Shown here one piece after another: positions 45,379-55,157 of a stretch of DNA of 64,000 bases (positions are counted from its first letter, which is position 1; each line of letters opens with the position of its first letter). Origin of the DNA: an uncultured Latescibacterota bacterium (GTDB taxonomy: Bacteria; Latescibacterota; UBA2968; UBA8231). The position numbers were made by a program, and so were the translations under genes. A model generated the notes under the pieces. It was given only the letters and a program-made list of their open reading frames with translations. It had not been told where the DNA came from and ran no database searches. The stretch is taken from assembly GCA_951813615.1 (NCBI GenBank), contig OX638377.1, positions 4,428,599-4,492,598 on the forward strand, in the 5' to 3' direction.

Positions 45379-47445
45379 TCAATAGGCCACGCCGACGGTG
45401 CGCGTACTAGCGCTAGCGCGCGCATCGCCTTCGATGTTGAGTTGGATTAGATAGAGGCCTGGGGCCACGTTTTCACCCTGATCGTCGGTCCCGTCCCATC
45501 GCAGTTGGGTCAAGTTTTCCGAGCTGTACACGCCGCTCTGCCCTTCGATATTAAAAAGGCGGCGCACCCGGCGGCCCCCTAGGTCGTATATATTGACCGC
45601 AATCTGCCCGCCGTCGACTGCGAGGACCTCGCACTCCATATCCAAGACGTCGTTGATTCCGTCGCCATTGGGCGTGATAACGGATGCGGTCAGGTCAAAG
45701 TTGCCCACTAGGCTGCCGCTATTGACGGCTGGGCTCAAGACGGTAGTGTCCGACTTAAACGAGATGTCGCCTTCGTCTAGCGCGGTGGCGTCGCCAGCTT
45801 GAACGCCCTGGAAGGCGTCTTCCTCCAATAGCAATCCCCGGCCCTCAAAGGCCGTGCTGTACGAGAGGATGCGGCTGACAAAATGGATTTTCAACACGGT
45901 ATTGTGCGCCGTCACCCTCGGGAAGCGCACCGCAAAGCTGCGCTCCGCGAGCGCGGTGATGGCCACGTCGCCCTCGTCGGTGACCGCGTCTTGTACCGCA
46001 AAGTCGTGCGCTAGAAGGAACTCGCCTTGTGCGTCGATAATTTCAATGCGCTCGATGCGGTCTATCCTGCTGCCGGTGACTAGTTCAAAGCTGTCGAAGC
46101 CCTGCAAATCCCTACTCTCTATCTCGGCGCGCACGGCATAGACGAAGGGAATGTCGGCGGCTGCGGGCACCTCGCGCGGAAAGATCTCGCCGACGAGAAC
46201 ATCGGCCAAGGCCGGCGTTGTGAAGTCAAAGGAAAACTGCCGCAGGATTTTGGCCGACTCTAGGTCGTCGGACTGGAAGTCAACCCGGAACTGGAAGTAG
46301 CGGCGCGGCCCGGGCGAGAGGACCAACGCGCCCTCGCTGCTGGTGCCGGCGACCGGATCGTAGGGCGAAGTCCACGGACTCCAATTGGCCAAGTCGTCGC
46401 GCACGGGACCTCGTTCCCACACGTCGGCGGGACCTCCCTTGGCCGGCAGGTCGAGATACTCGTCGCGCAGGAGGGGCTGGTCGGGATTATCGACTGAGAA
46501 GACGATCTCCTCGGCGTCTTGACGCCCCACCCGCTTGCGCGTATAGGCGAAGGGCGACGTGTCGCTGCCGCTGCGGGTGCGGATGTTCATCTGCACGGCG
46601 TTCGCCTGCCCAACGGTCTCCTCCAGCCAGCGCAAGCGTCCCCAATTAGCCGGGGTGCCCATGTCGATGAGCGGCGAAATGTATTGCACGGTGGGGAAGA
46701 AGCCCTCGCCGAAGACTTGGAACTTCTCCACCTCAAAGGGGATGGACGAGGTAGCGCGCAGGCGGATGAAGCGCAAAAAGCGCGGTGGGTCGATCTCGAT
46801 GGTGGCGACTGGATCGGTGTTGTTGGTACGCGCCGTAAAGGTTTCCCAGATGGGATTGCCGGCTTCGGTCAACACTTGGCCGTCGTTGACTTGGAGTTCG
46901 AAGTTTTTGAGAAAATCCTCTTGAAAGGGCGTCGATGGCGACGGAAAGACCGTATTGCGCGGGAAGAAGCGAATTTGGTTGACGCCAAAGCGCGCGCCCA
47001 AATCGAGCACGAGCAAGGTGCCCAACACGTCCCGTCCCTTGCGCTCGAAGGCCCCGCCGCTGGGGTCGGGCGATACGATCTGCTCGAGAATGTTTTGCAG
47101 CTGGGACTCGGCGAGGTCGAAAACGGTTGGGGCGCGGATGCTGCCGCCGCGCTCGGCGATTTCAGCGGCGAGGTTTTGGCCCTCCTGTACGCGGCGGGGC
47201 AGGATGCTGTTGGGGAAATCCGCGCTGGTAAAATCGACGAGATTGACCGGTGCGACGCCGATTTCGGTGATGTTGGGATCCAACGTAGAGCGGTACTCCG
47301 GCTCTATAGTTTGCACTGCAACCCCGGCCTCCACGTCTCCCTCCCAGCTAACCTGACCGTCTTGGCCGATGAGCAATACTTGACGCCCTTGCAAATCGCC
47401 GCTGTGCAAAAGCACCAATGCACCTATGAGAAGCAAGCGCTTCAT
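45379..47445 (-). CDS. Secreted FlgD-tail protein with discoidin-like region
   Basis: A 688-residue exported protein. The signal peptide is MKRLLLIGALVLLHSGDLQG. The N-terminal half holds a discoidin-like block (LLVLDLGARFGVNQIRFFPR, LRFIRLRATSSIPFEVEKFQ), then the family blocks RLRWLEETVGQANAVQMNIR and LSPGPRRYFQFRVDFQSDD. The tail SVITPNGDGINDVLDMECEV, LRWDGTDDQGENVAPGLYLI ends VGVAY. Its ATG overlaps the TPR gene stop (ATGA). Confidence 0.75.
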   Translation of the reverse strand: MKRLLLIGALVLLHSGDLQGRQVLLIGQDGQVSWEGDVEAGVAVQTIEPEYRSTLDPNITEIGVAPVNLVDFTSADFPNSILPRRVQEGQNLAAEIAERGGSIRAPTVFDLAESQLQNILEQIVSPDPSGGAFERKGRDVLGTLLVLDLGARFGVNQIRFFPRNTVFPSPSTPFQEDFLKNFELQVNDGQVLTEAGNPIWETFTARTNNTDPVATIEIDPPRFLRFIRLRATSSIPFEVEKFQVFGEGFFPTVQYISPLIDMGTPANWGRLRWLEETVGQANAVQMNIRTRSGSDTSPFAYTRKRVGRQDAEEIVFSVDNPDQPLLRDEYLDLPAKGGPADVWERGPVRDDLANWSPWTSPYDPVAGTSSEGALVLSPGPRRYFQFRVDFQSDDLESAKILRQFSFDFTTPALADVLVGEIFPREVPAAADIPFVYAVRAEIESRDLQGFDSFELVTGSRIDRIERIEIIDAQGEFLLAHDFAVQDAVTDEGDVAITALAERSFAVRFPRVTAHNTVLKIHFVSRILSYSTAFEGRGLLLEEDAFQGVQAGDATALDEGDISFKSDTTVLSPAVNSGSLVGNFDLTASVITPNGDGINDVLDMECEVLAVDGGQIAVNIYDLGGRRVRRLFNIEGQSGVYSSENLTQLRWDGTDDQGENVAPGLYLIQLNIEGDARASASTRTVGVAY

Positions 47446-49382
47446 AAGCTTTCCCCGAGAATTTTTTCTGCCAATGCCTTTTGCTCCACTTCGACTCGCT
47501 GCTGGAGTTGGGCGCGCTGTTTTTCCCGCTGATAGTGCGCCTGTGCTTCTCGCGCCTCTGCGTCTCGCCCTAACTGGCTGTAGGCCCTGCTCAAGTGGCC
47601 TTGGATCCGCCAGTTGTGAGGCTCTAGTTCGGCGAGGCGCAGCCAGTGGGCCAAGGCTTCGCTGGGCCGCCCCTGCTCTAAGAGTATCTCGCCGAGCAGA
47701 AGCAGCCCCTTGTGGTGATCTGGCGCTAGCGCTAGGGCTTGTGAGAGCAGCGGTTCGGCCGCTGCTAGCTGGCCGTTGTGCCGCAAGAGTGCGGCTGCTT
47801 CTATCCGCGCCTGCACGCCATAGACCGGACTGTCTATGAGCTGGCGATAGGCTTGCTCGGCGTCTTCCATCCGCCCGCTCGCAGTGTAGGCGCGCGCCAG
47901 TTGGTAGCGCACCCGGCTGCTATCCGGGCGCAAAGTTAGTAGCCGCTCGTACGATTGTATGGCCTCGTCGAGGGCGCCGCTCGTCAGTTGCGCATCCCCC
48001 AAGCGCCCGAGTAGGCCCTCCTGCCCACCTGCGACGAGTTGTTGGTAGATCGTGAGCGCTTCTTGGGGACGACCCACCGCCATGTAGCGATCGCCGAGTG
48101 CCCGCTGTCCGCGTTCGTCGGCGGGCCAGCGCTCGACGAATGTCCGGCTAACTCCCAGTGCTCGCTCGGGTTTGCCGCTGGCTTCGTAGAGCGCCGCCAA
48201 GGCCCAATACACGTCCTGGTCGGAGCTACCCGCGGCCACGGCCTGTTCGTACTCGGCGATCGCCGTGGCCGTCATGCCCAACTCCACATAGGCGTGGCCT
48301 AAATAGCGGTGCTGCGAGGCTTGCGCCGCGCGGTCCATGGCTGGCGTATTGGCACTGACCAATGCCGCGATTAGGACCAATCCCGCCACGGTTATCCCCC
48401 TCCATGCACAAGACAACTGCGCCAGTTGCCCGACCCCACTCACCGCAAAGAGCAAGAGCACGGGAACCAACACCATGCGCGTCTCGGCATGGGCACCGTA
48501 GAGCGCGGTTCCGATTGCGCCGGTTGCGACAAACAGCAGGGCGAGCAAAACGCCCCGCTCCCGCGCCGCCAAGGCAAAACCCACGCCTAGTAGCGCGATC
48601 GGCAAGACCAAGCCGAAGGGGAACGCGAGTCCCCATTTCCACAACAGGGCCGCTAGGACGACTGAATCGCCGCGCCCGTAGTACATATCCAGCGCAGGCA
48701 AGTGTTCCCCGCCGCGCACGAGGAGGTCGGGCGAGCCGCCCGCATTTGTGGCCATCCCTAAAAAATACCACAGCACGAGCGCACCAGCCGTCCCTAGCGC
48801 ACAGGCCCAGCATGCCCGCTGTCTTTCTCCTATCCACAGCCACCACAGCACGGCCGGCGCAAAGAGCGCGACTTGCGGCGCGGCTAGCAAGCAAAGCCCC
48901 AGCAAAACTCCGACCCCTAAAAACGCCTTCCCGTCATTTTGCTCGTCAGCCCACAAGAGCGCCGCCAACAGCGAGAGCACTAGGAATACTGCGAGGACCG
49001 GGGGCAGCAAGGAACCGGTGAAGTAGATGGCCGGTCCATACAGGGCTGCGCACAAAGCGGCAATAAGTCCCGTGCCCGGCCCCCAGAGCGCGCGGCCGAT
49101 TAGGGCCAATAGCACACAACTGGCTGCGCCTAGTAGGACTTGGACGTAGCGAGGTGCTAGCCCGACGGTGAAGAGACCGCGCAAAAAGAGCGGGTACAAG
49201 GGGCTGGCAACCGCTGTGTCCCCCTCTCCCCTAGCGGCCTCGACGTAGGGCCAGCTCGCCGCCGTCGGCACCTCTAAGAAGGGGCTTTGCTCGACCTCAT
49301 CCAGATAGGTCAGGCGCGGCCAAAGGGCCATGAGCGCGATGCCGATGACGGCTGCGCCAAAGTTGTCGTTGCGCCAAATCAC
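47442..49382 (-). CDS. Polytopic membrane glycosyltransferase-like protein with C-terminal TPR repeats
   Basis: A 646-residue protein starting with GTG. Residues about 8-330 hold around nine to ten hydrophobic segments, with an early acidic loop LTYLDEVEQSPFLEVPTAAS between the first two, as in GT39/ArnT-like lipid-linked sugar transferases, where a D-E pair is catalytic. Residues about 345-610 are tetratricopeptide repeats (for example YWALAALYEASGKPERALGV, RVRYQLARAYTASGRMEDAE, LLLGEILLEQGRPSEALAHW), followed by a coiled, Gln/Lys-rich end. It could glycosylate the secreted proteins of this operon or act as an assembly scaffold. The glycosyltransferase call rests on topology and one motif only. 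Confidence 0.65.
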   Translation of the reverse strand: MIWRNDNFGAAVIGIALMALWPRLTYLDEVEQSPFLEVPTAASWPYVEAARGEGDTAVASPLYPLFLRGLFTVGLAPRYVQVLLGAASCVLLALIGRALWGPGTGLIAALCAALYGPAIYFTGSLLPPVLAVFLVLSLLAALLWADEQNDGKAFLGVGVLLGLCLLAAPQVALFAPAVLWWLWIGERQRACWACALGTAGALVLWYFLGMATNAGGSPDLLVRGGEHLPALDMYYGRGDSVVLAALLWKWGLAFPFGLVLPIALLGVGFALAARERGVLLALLFVATGAIGTALYGAHAETRMVLVPVLLLFAVSGVGQLAQLSCAWRGITVAGLVLIAALVSANTPAMDRAAQASQHRYLGHAYVELGMTATAIAEYEQAVAAGSSDQDVYWALAALYEASGKPERALGVSRTFVERWPADERGQRALGDRYMAVGRPQEALTIYQQLVAGGQEGLLGRLGDAQLTSGALDEAIQSYERLLTLRPDSSRVRYQLARAYTASGRMEDAEQAYRQLIDSPVYGVQARIEAAALLRHNGQLAAAEPLLSQALALAPDHHKGLLLLGEILLEQGRPSEALAHWLRLAELEPHNWRIQGHLSRAYSQLGRDAEAREAQAHYQREKQRAQLQQRVEVEQKALAEKILGESL

Positions 49383-49385
49383 GCG

Positions 49386-52055
49386 CTATTCCAATCCCGC
49401 GTAGATCGTTATAAAGGTCTGACTCGTGTACCGCGCTTTGGTCTCTTTGAAGTCTTGGCGCTCAATGCGTATCCCGGCCAAGGCGTGGAGGCTGTAACCC
49501 AAGTACTGAGACTGATTGGTAAACTGAACCGCGCCGGTAATGGAGTTGAAATCATTGGCATCGACGTCGAAATCGTTAAAAATCAGGTACTCGATGCCCG
49601 CTTGTAATTGGGTAGCTCTCAGGAGGCGAGTTTCGACGACGGCCGAAAACAACTCGTAGAGACTGGTGGAATGCTCTAGGGCAAAGAGGCTGCGCGACTG
49701 CTTGCGAAACTCGCTCTTCCAGCGCGGCTCCAAGCTCAGCTGGCCCAAAGTATAGCGATAGCTGGCCTTGTTAATCACCCCAAAGAAGAAGTCCTGCTCG
49801 TCTAGCTCTAGGGCCTGCCGGCGGGCTTCGCTCATTAGCTGGCGGAAGCGCACGTAGTTGACTTTGGTCTGCACTTTATAGGAAGCCGACTGCAAGTTGT
49901 GGCCGACAAAGAGCTGATTGATCCACGTGTCGCGGGCCAACAAGGGGTCTTCGACCTTGGTCAACTCGCCACCGCGCAGAGTATTGTCCGGTGCCCACTG
50001 CAAGAGGGGATTGGGAATGTCGTCTTCTACCAATTTGCTCATTTCAAAGAAGCGCAAGCGCCCAAAGCGCGGGGAGTTGTTGTCGTACGTCACGAGGGCG
50101 TAGGTGCTCTTGTTTTGCTGGGTTGACGAGATGAGTTCCTCGCGCAGCGCACCGACCATCACCTTGAGTTGCGGCGTTAGGTCGGCACCGCCGTACACAT
50201 TGTATCCGCGATGGTCGCGGCGGTAGGGGTAATCTGGCTCTTCGTCGTTTTCGTATTGGTCGATCCAGAAGTTGTTGTTCATGTCCATCCCGAAGAGGAA
50301 TTCTGGACGGTCGGAATGGAAACGGAGGAAAGGCTCTTCGTAGTCGGGTACCGCGTTGGAGCGCACGAAGTTGTCGTTTTGGTTGATGTCGGGTACGAAG
50401 TCGTTGTTTTGGTCCCAACCCGGAAAGACTTGGGAATCGCCTTGGAGCCAGTCGAAGCGCACCGTATCGGGGAAGCGGTCTTGGTCGTCGTTGTCTTCGA
50501 CGAGCTCGACGATGCCCTCGCGCTCGCTATCGTATTCGATTTCTCCCGTGCCCGTGGTGACGAAGGTCCGCGTATTGTAGAGCGGATCCATGCTGTACGC
50601 CTCGCCAAAGACAAAGAAGGGAGCGGCCTTTTTGGACGCGTTTATCATCCAAGCCGGTGCCCGGCGGCGGCCGCCGATGCCGGATGTAGTGTTGTGCTCG
50701 TCGCGCAGGACGTTGGGGTACTTGCGATAGCTCACGCTCAGGTCGTATTCGGCGTACAGGTCAAAGCCCTTGTAGTCGCGTATTTCGATGTTGCTGCCGA
50801 AGATGTGGGTCGCCGTCGGCAGACCGTATTCGAGGCGGACGGTCTGCAAATTGGTGATGTCTTGCACGTTGCCCTCGGCTTGGGCCATGAGCAGCAATAC
50901 GGCCTCTCCGTCGCGGTTGACTTGGCGGTCGGACGTCATCCAGACCTGATAGTCGTTACCCAGCACGAGCCGGAACTCGACTTTGACGATGTCCTCTTTG
51001 GGAAACGAGGCCCGATCGACAAAGGCCGGGCTGTCGAAGTCGTAGCTCAGGCGGATCTCCTCGGGGCCGTTGGCGGCGATGTAGCCCTGTTGGACAAAGC
51101 CACCTTCGATGACCGGCTCGAACTGGATGTCTTTACCGGCATCGACGGTGCCGTCCTCGTAAGTGATCAGGACGTCCGAGCCAGCTTGGAAGAAGGCGGC
51201 CCCGCCCGCTCCGTCGCCCGGGGAATCGTCGCGCAGGACGATCTGAATCAGCGACACGGTCTTGTTTTGGGCCACGGTCAAAGCGCCGGAAAACGGGTTG
51301 CCCACTAGGCGGTCCGAAAGCGTGTTCGACTGGTGGGCGTTGACCGCGTGCAGGCCCAATTGCAAGGCGTCGCTGAGCTGGTAGGCAAAGCGCCCGCCGA
51401 ACAGCGTGGTGTTGTTGGTGCGGAGTACTTCTTGGTCTTCGGTCGTCGAGCCGCCTGGGTTGCTCAAGCGCGAATAGATGAGCGTCCCCTCGTAGCGGTC
51501 GGTGGCGAGGTCGAACTGCACGCCGTCCATGCGCGGCTTGGAAAAGACCATCGGCGAGATCACCGAGCGCATCTGTGCGCTGGTCGTCAAGGTGTAGAAG
51601 TATTGGCCCTTAGCGTCTGAGGCGATGACCACGTCGGAAAACCATTGTTGGAAGCGGTTGGACTTGAGTAGCGAGTTGCCGAACTGCTGAGGCTTGCTCT
51701 GGGAGTTGTTGAAGATCAACCAACCGCGAGTGAGGAAATTGCCGTACAGGTCGTAAAAGTAGTCGCCTTCGAGGCTGATATCGACGTAGCGCTGGTAGGG
51801 ATTGCGAGCGTAGTTGGTGTACTGCCACTGGCGCCAGTGGTACTCTTTGTAGAGCTCCTGCGGCACGTACCAACGGCGCACTGCGGGGTCGAGGACGCCG
51901 AGCATGACGTCTGGCCCTTGGGGCGCAAAGGAAGTTTCGTCGCCCTGTTGCAGCCCGAGGCGCGAGCTGTAATCAACTTGACCGGCTGCCTCTTGGGCTA
52001 CGCCGGCAGCGACGAGTAGCAAAACGACGCTTATTCTAATGGTAACAGTGTACAT
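49386..52055 (-). CDS. Large outer-membrane-like beta protein, paralogue of the 870-aa protein
   Basis: An 889-residue exported protein (signal peptide about 1-25, ending AAGQ). The same blocks as the 870-residue paralogue appear in the same order: PAVRRWYVPQELYKEYHWRQ, NYARNPYQRYV, GGSTTEDQEVLRTNNTTLFG, EDNDDQDRFPDTVR, WDQNNDFVPDINQNDNF, MDMNNNFWIDQYENDEEPDY, TRLLRATQLQAGIEYLIFND and FITIYAGLE at the end. Long runs are identical between the two. The repeated Asp/Asn block could bind calcium. It is placed between the 1,023-residue protein and the TPR gene. The pair suggests two slightly different versions of one surface component, perhaps a heteromeric barrel. Confidence 0.6.
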   Translation of the reverse strand: MYTVTIRISVVLLLVAAGVAQEAAGQVDYSSRLGLQQGDETSFAPQGPDVMLGVLDPAVRRWYVPQELYKEYHWRQWQYTNYARNPYQRYVDISLEGDYFYDLYGNFLTRGWLIFNNSQSKPQQFGNSLLKSNRFQQWFSDVVIASDAKGQYFYTLTTSAQMRSVISPMVFSKPRMDGVQFDLATDRYEGTLIYSRLSNPGGSTTEDQEVLRTNNTTLFGGRFAYQLSDALQLGLHAVNAHQSNTLSDRLVGNPFSGALTVAQNKTVSLIQIVLRDDSPGDGAGGAAFFQAGSDVLITYEDGTVDAGKDIQFEPVIEGGFVQQGYIAANGPEEIRLSYDFDSPAFVDRASFPKEDIVKVEFRLVLGNDYQVWMTSDRQVNRDGEAVLLLMAQAEGNVQDITNLQTVRLEYGLPTATHIFGSNIEIRDYKGFDLYAEYDLSVSYRKYPNVLRDEHNTTSGIGGRRRAPAWMINASKKAAPFFVFGEAYSMDPLYNTRTFVTTGTGEIEYDSEREGIVELVEDNDDQDRFPDTVRFDWLQGDSQVFPGWDQNNDFVPDINQNDNFVRSNAVPDYEEPFLRFHSDRPEFLFGMDMNNNFWIDQYENDEEPDYPYRRDHRGYNVYGGADLTPQLKVMVGALREELISSTQQNKSTYALVTYDNNSPRFGRLRFFEMSKLVEDDIPNPLLQWAPDNTLRGGELTKVEDPLLARDTWINQLFVGHNLQSASYKVQTKVNYVRFRQLMSEARRQALELDEQDFFFGVINKASYRYTLGQLSLEPRWKSEFRKQSRSLFALEHSTSLYELFSAVVETRLLRATQLQAGIEYLIFNDFDVDANDFNSITGAVQFTNQSQYLGYSLHALAGIRIERQDFKETKARYTSQTFITIYAGLE

Positions 52056-52073
52056 GGTGCTCTCTTTTCGCCC

Positions 52074-55000
52074 CTAATAGGCTACCGCGATAAGGTGAGA
52101 TTGCCGTTGTCCGGCGCTGTCTTCGACGTCGGTGTCCACGTCGATCTGGCAGATGTAGAGTCCGGGCGGCACGACGCGGCCATGGTCGTCCTTCCCGTCC
52201 CAAGTAAAGCGCTGATGCCCGCCTTGGACCGTGCCCTCTAAAAGGCGCATGGGCCGGCCGTCGAGTGCCCAAATGCGGACGGCTGCTGGTCGCTCGGCAT
52301 AGACTTTGAACAACGAGAACTCGATTTGGGCCACGTCGTTTACGAGGTCGCCGTTGGGCGTGAAGGGATTGGGTGCGACCGAGATGTCGGCGACGATCTG
52401 CTCGGCACCGAGCGCGCCGATCGACAGGGTTTGCGACGGTCGGAGCGCGGTGGCATCGGCAGCGTCGGCGGGCTGATAGGGCGTGCTGGCCGCTTGGTTG
52501 CGCACGGCCACCTTCAGTTTGGTGCCGTGGAGGAAAACTTTGGCCGCAAAGCGCAGGCGCACGAGTCGGCCGTGGCCGACGACCCATCCTCTGGCACGGC
52601 CTAGCCGGCTGTACTGGGCAGCGCTAAGCGTGTCGCCGGTTTCGTCGAAAACCGTCTGGTTCCCCAAACCGACGACCTTGCGGAAGTAGCGCACGGGCCC
52701 TTGGGACTCGGGCGGCAACTCGTCATAGGCCGCGCGATTCACTTCCACTAGCTCCTCTCCGGCAATGCGGAAGTAGCGCACCTCGCCGCGCACCTCGTCT
52801 GGGAGCAGGGCGTGCGAGGTCGCCGTCAGGAGTTGGCCGTCGATGCTGGTGGGCACTTCCTCGCCATCGGCCGTCGTGCGGAAATATAGCTGCGGCAGCG
52901 CATCGGTGTCGCTGCGGGCAACCTCCGGGAGGCGCACTAGGAGCGAGTCGCCTTGCAGCATCTGGCCGTCGGTGCTTGCCAAGTCCAAGAGCGATTGCGG
53001 CGTTCCAGATGCAAACTCCTCTTCGGTGCCTAGTGCCACATCAATAAGCTGCATGTCGAGGCCTGGATCGGCGCTGATGAGCATCTCGTCGAATCCGAGG
53101 CTGCGGACCGAGGTGGGCCGCTCTAAAAACTGGGGTTGGACGAAGACCTCAAAAGTGTCCAGAACCCCCACTTGGGCTTCAGACGGCCAGACTTCGGCTC
53201 GCAGCCCGAGGGCAACCGGGGTGTGCAACTCTACGGAGATGCGCTCTAGCGCAGGTGCGATCTGGCGATCCTCGCTGAGCAGGCGGGCCTGGATTTGCAT
53301 GAACTTGCGCAGGCTGGGCGACGTTACCGGATCGCCGGGCTGCTGGTACTGCTGGCTCCAAGCACTCCAGCCCGGGCCTAGGGCGAAGGACGTGTCGATT
53401 GGCCCCTTGAGGAAGGCGAGGAGCTTCTTGTGCTCGGCTGCGGTCTTTTCAATGCCATTGCTGTCGTAGAAGCGTATCTGCTGGATGAGTTGATCGCCGG
53501 TGCGAGTGCGAAGCTCGACCTTGGTGTCCGGTGGCGTGTCGGCCTCCCAGTGGATACTGCCCAAGGTCACCAGCCCAGGCAACTCAATCAGAGCGGATTC
53601 TATCTCGACTTCCGCGGGTACACCTTCGGCAAACAGCATCAGTTCGTTGAATTGAGGCCAGAAGCGGTCGGTGCGATTCTCGGTGTCGCCGATGAAATTG
53701 GCCAAGGCCAACAGGTCGAGGAAGCGCACCTTGCGCACAGGGTTCTGCACATCGTTGAGGTAGCCAAAGAATCCGTGATCGACGTTGGTTACTCGCTCCG
53801 GCGGGGTGATGGTGCGCCAGCGCAGCTTGCCTTGGGCGTCGCGTTCCCCAGTGGACGACCGCATCTGATAGCCGCGGATATTACTACCAGCGACGCGAAT
53901 TTGGTCCAGCCACACCGTACCGCCGATGTCGATAGTCAGCACGTTGGCACCTGGGTCGAGAGGGTCTCGGGTGGGTTGCTGATAACGGCTGCTGATATCC
54001 CCGTCGAAAGCCGGTCCCGGCGTCTTGCCAGCCGAGGTCAGGTCCAAAGTGCCGCCACCTCCAACTAGGCCGAGGCTGATGTTGTCTCCCCACCCCCACA
54101 CTTCGACCTCGGCTAGGCGCGGCAATTCTCGGCGATAGAATTCTCGCCGTCCGCGGCGCTCCTCCTCCAAGGATTCGTAGGTTTCAGCGTCCACCGGCTC
54201 TTCGCGGCCGGCAAAGTCGCGCACGAAGTGGACGATGTCGCCGCGTTCATGCGCCGACAACGCCTCCCACGCAGCTTGGTCGATTTGCTCGGCCCGCCCG
54301 CCGCGCGTGTCGGTGATTACGATGCGGATGGTTTCGATGACCTTGCCGGTCCAAGCCGGGTCGGCGCTGTTTTGTCGCAGTTTCTTGACACTGCTGATCC
54401 CGCCGGCGGAAACTACGAGGCCGGGGTTGACCGGGGGCGCAAGGGTTGCTCCTCCGGTTGCGGCTGCACTTTCAAAGAAGAAGGCGCGCTGCTGGGTATT
54501 GGGCCCTTCGTGGGGGACGAACAACTCGAAGTTGACCTTGCGGTCGTCGGTAAGCGACAGCGTTTGGTTCTGTGCCAAGAGGAGGAGGTACTTGAAGAAC
54601 GGATCGCCCAGTCCCTCTTCGACGAAGCGCACGGAGATGCCCTCTACGGGTATGGCCCGGCCTATATCGACCTCGACCCACCACTGCTCGATGGGATCGT
54701 TCGGATCGGGCTCCCAGAAGGTGGTCGGGTCACCGTCGACGATGTGGACCGCCGTCTCGATGTTGGAGCCAGCGCGGCTGACTCCGGGCCGCACCAGATA
54801 ATCGTAGACGAACTTTTTCTGGGCGTCTTGGACGGGCTGGCCGAGCACATCGACTTTCAGGGTGCTATCCACATTGAGAATGCGCGGATCTTTGTTGGTG
54901 ATCACGACCGGACGGGCGATGCTGGGATCGGCGAGGACGTTGTAGATCGAGCGCAGGTGCCGCGGACGCACCGCGCCCGAGTTGTCGATAGTGGTCAGGT

Positions 55001-55145
55001 GTTCGGGTTTTTTCCAGTGCTCCCAGTGGCTGCGCCCGGATACGACAATGCGGTCATCGACGATATCGTACCCTTGCTGGGCGCTGGCCGGCAGCCATGC
55101 CCACAACAGGCAGAACGCGAGGGCACCCCATTTTATTTTTGCCAC
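52074..55145 (-). CDS. Secreted 1,023-aa discoidin-domain protein with FlgD-like tail
   Basis: Starts with GTG directly behind the ideal site AAGGAGGTG. The signal peptide ends ASAQQG. The first discoidin-like domain (about 125-245) is built around VHIVDGDPTTFWEPDPND and EQWWVEVDIGRAIPVEGISV; the second (about 360-510) around FDGDISSRYQQPTRD and LTIDIGGTVWLDQIRV. Both have the aromatic/Asp pattern of F5/8 type C folds. Family blocks follow (LPGLVTLGSIHWEADTPPDT), then the tail NPFTPNGDLVNDVAQIEFSL, FTWDGKDDHGRVVPPGLYIC ending IAVAY. Its first part is homologous to the 767-residue protein at 10 kb. It would be an extracellular adhesin or carbohydrate/lipid-binding subunit. Confidence 0.75.
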   Translation of the reverse strand: MAKIKWGALAFCLLWAWLPASAQQGYDIVDDRIVVSGRSHWEHWKKPEHLTTIDNSGAVRPRHLRSIYNVLADPSIARPVVITNKDPRILNVDSTLKVDVLGQPVQDAQKKFVYDYLVRPGVSRAGSNIETAVHIVDGDPTTFWEPDPNDPIEQWWVEVDIGRAIPVEGISVRFVEEGLGDPFFKYLLLLAQNQTLSLTDDRKVNFELFVPHEGPNTQQRAFFFESAAATGGATLAPPVNPGLVVSAGGISSVKKLRQNSADPAWTGKVIETIRIVITDTRGGRAEQIDQAAWEALSAHERGDIVHFVRDFAGREEPVDAETYESLEEERRGRREFYRRELPRLAEVEVWGWGDNISLGLVGGGGTLDLTSAGKTPGPAFDGDISSRYQQPTRDPLDPGANVLTIDIGGTVWLDQIRVAGSNIRGYQMRSSTGERDAQGKLRWRTITPPERVTNVDHGFFGYLNDVQNPVRKVRFLDLLALANFIGDTENRTDRFWPQFNELMLFAEGVPAEVEIESALIELPGLVTLGSIHWEADTPPDTKVELRTRTGDQLIQQIRFYDSNGIEKTAAEHKKLLAFLKGPIDTSFALGPGWSAWSQQYQQPGDPVTSPSLRKFMQIQARLLSEDRQIAPALERISVELHTPVALGLRAEVWPSEAQVGVLDTFEVFVQPQFLERPTSVRSLGFDEMLISADPGLDMQLIDVALGTEEEFASGTPQSLLDLASTDGQMLQGDSLLVRLPEVARSDTDALPQLYFRTTADGEEVPTSIDGQLLTATSHALLPDEVRGEVRYFRIAGEELVEVNRAAYDELPPESQGPVRYFRKVVGLGNQTVFDETGDTLSAAQYSRLGRARGWVVGHGRLVRLRFAAKVFLHGTKLKVAVRNQAASTPYQPADAADATALRPSQTLSIGALGAEQIVADISVAPNPFTPNGDLVNDVAQIEFSLFKVYAERPAAVRIWALDGRPMRLLEGTVQGGHQRFTWDGKDDHGRVVPPGLYICQIDVDTDVEDSAGQRQSHLIAVAY

Positions 55146-55157
55146 GATAACACCTCC

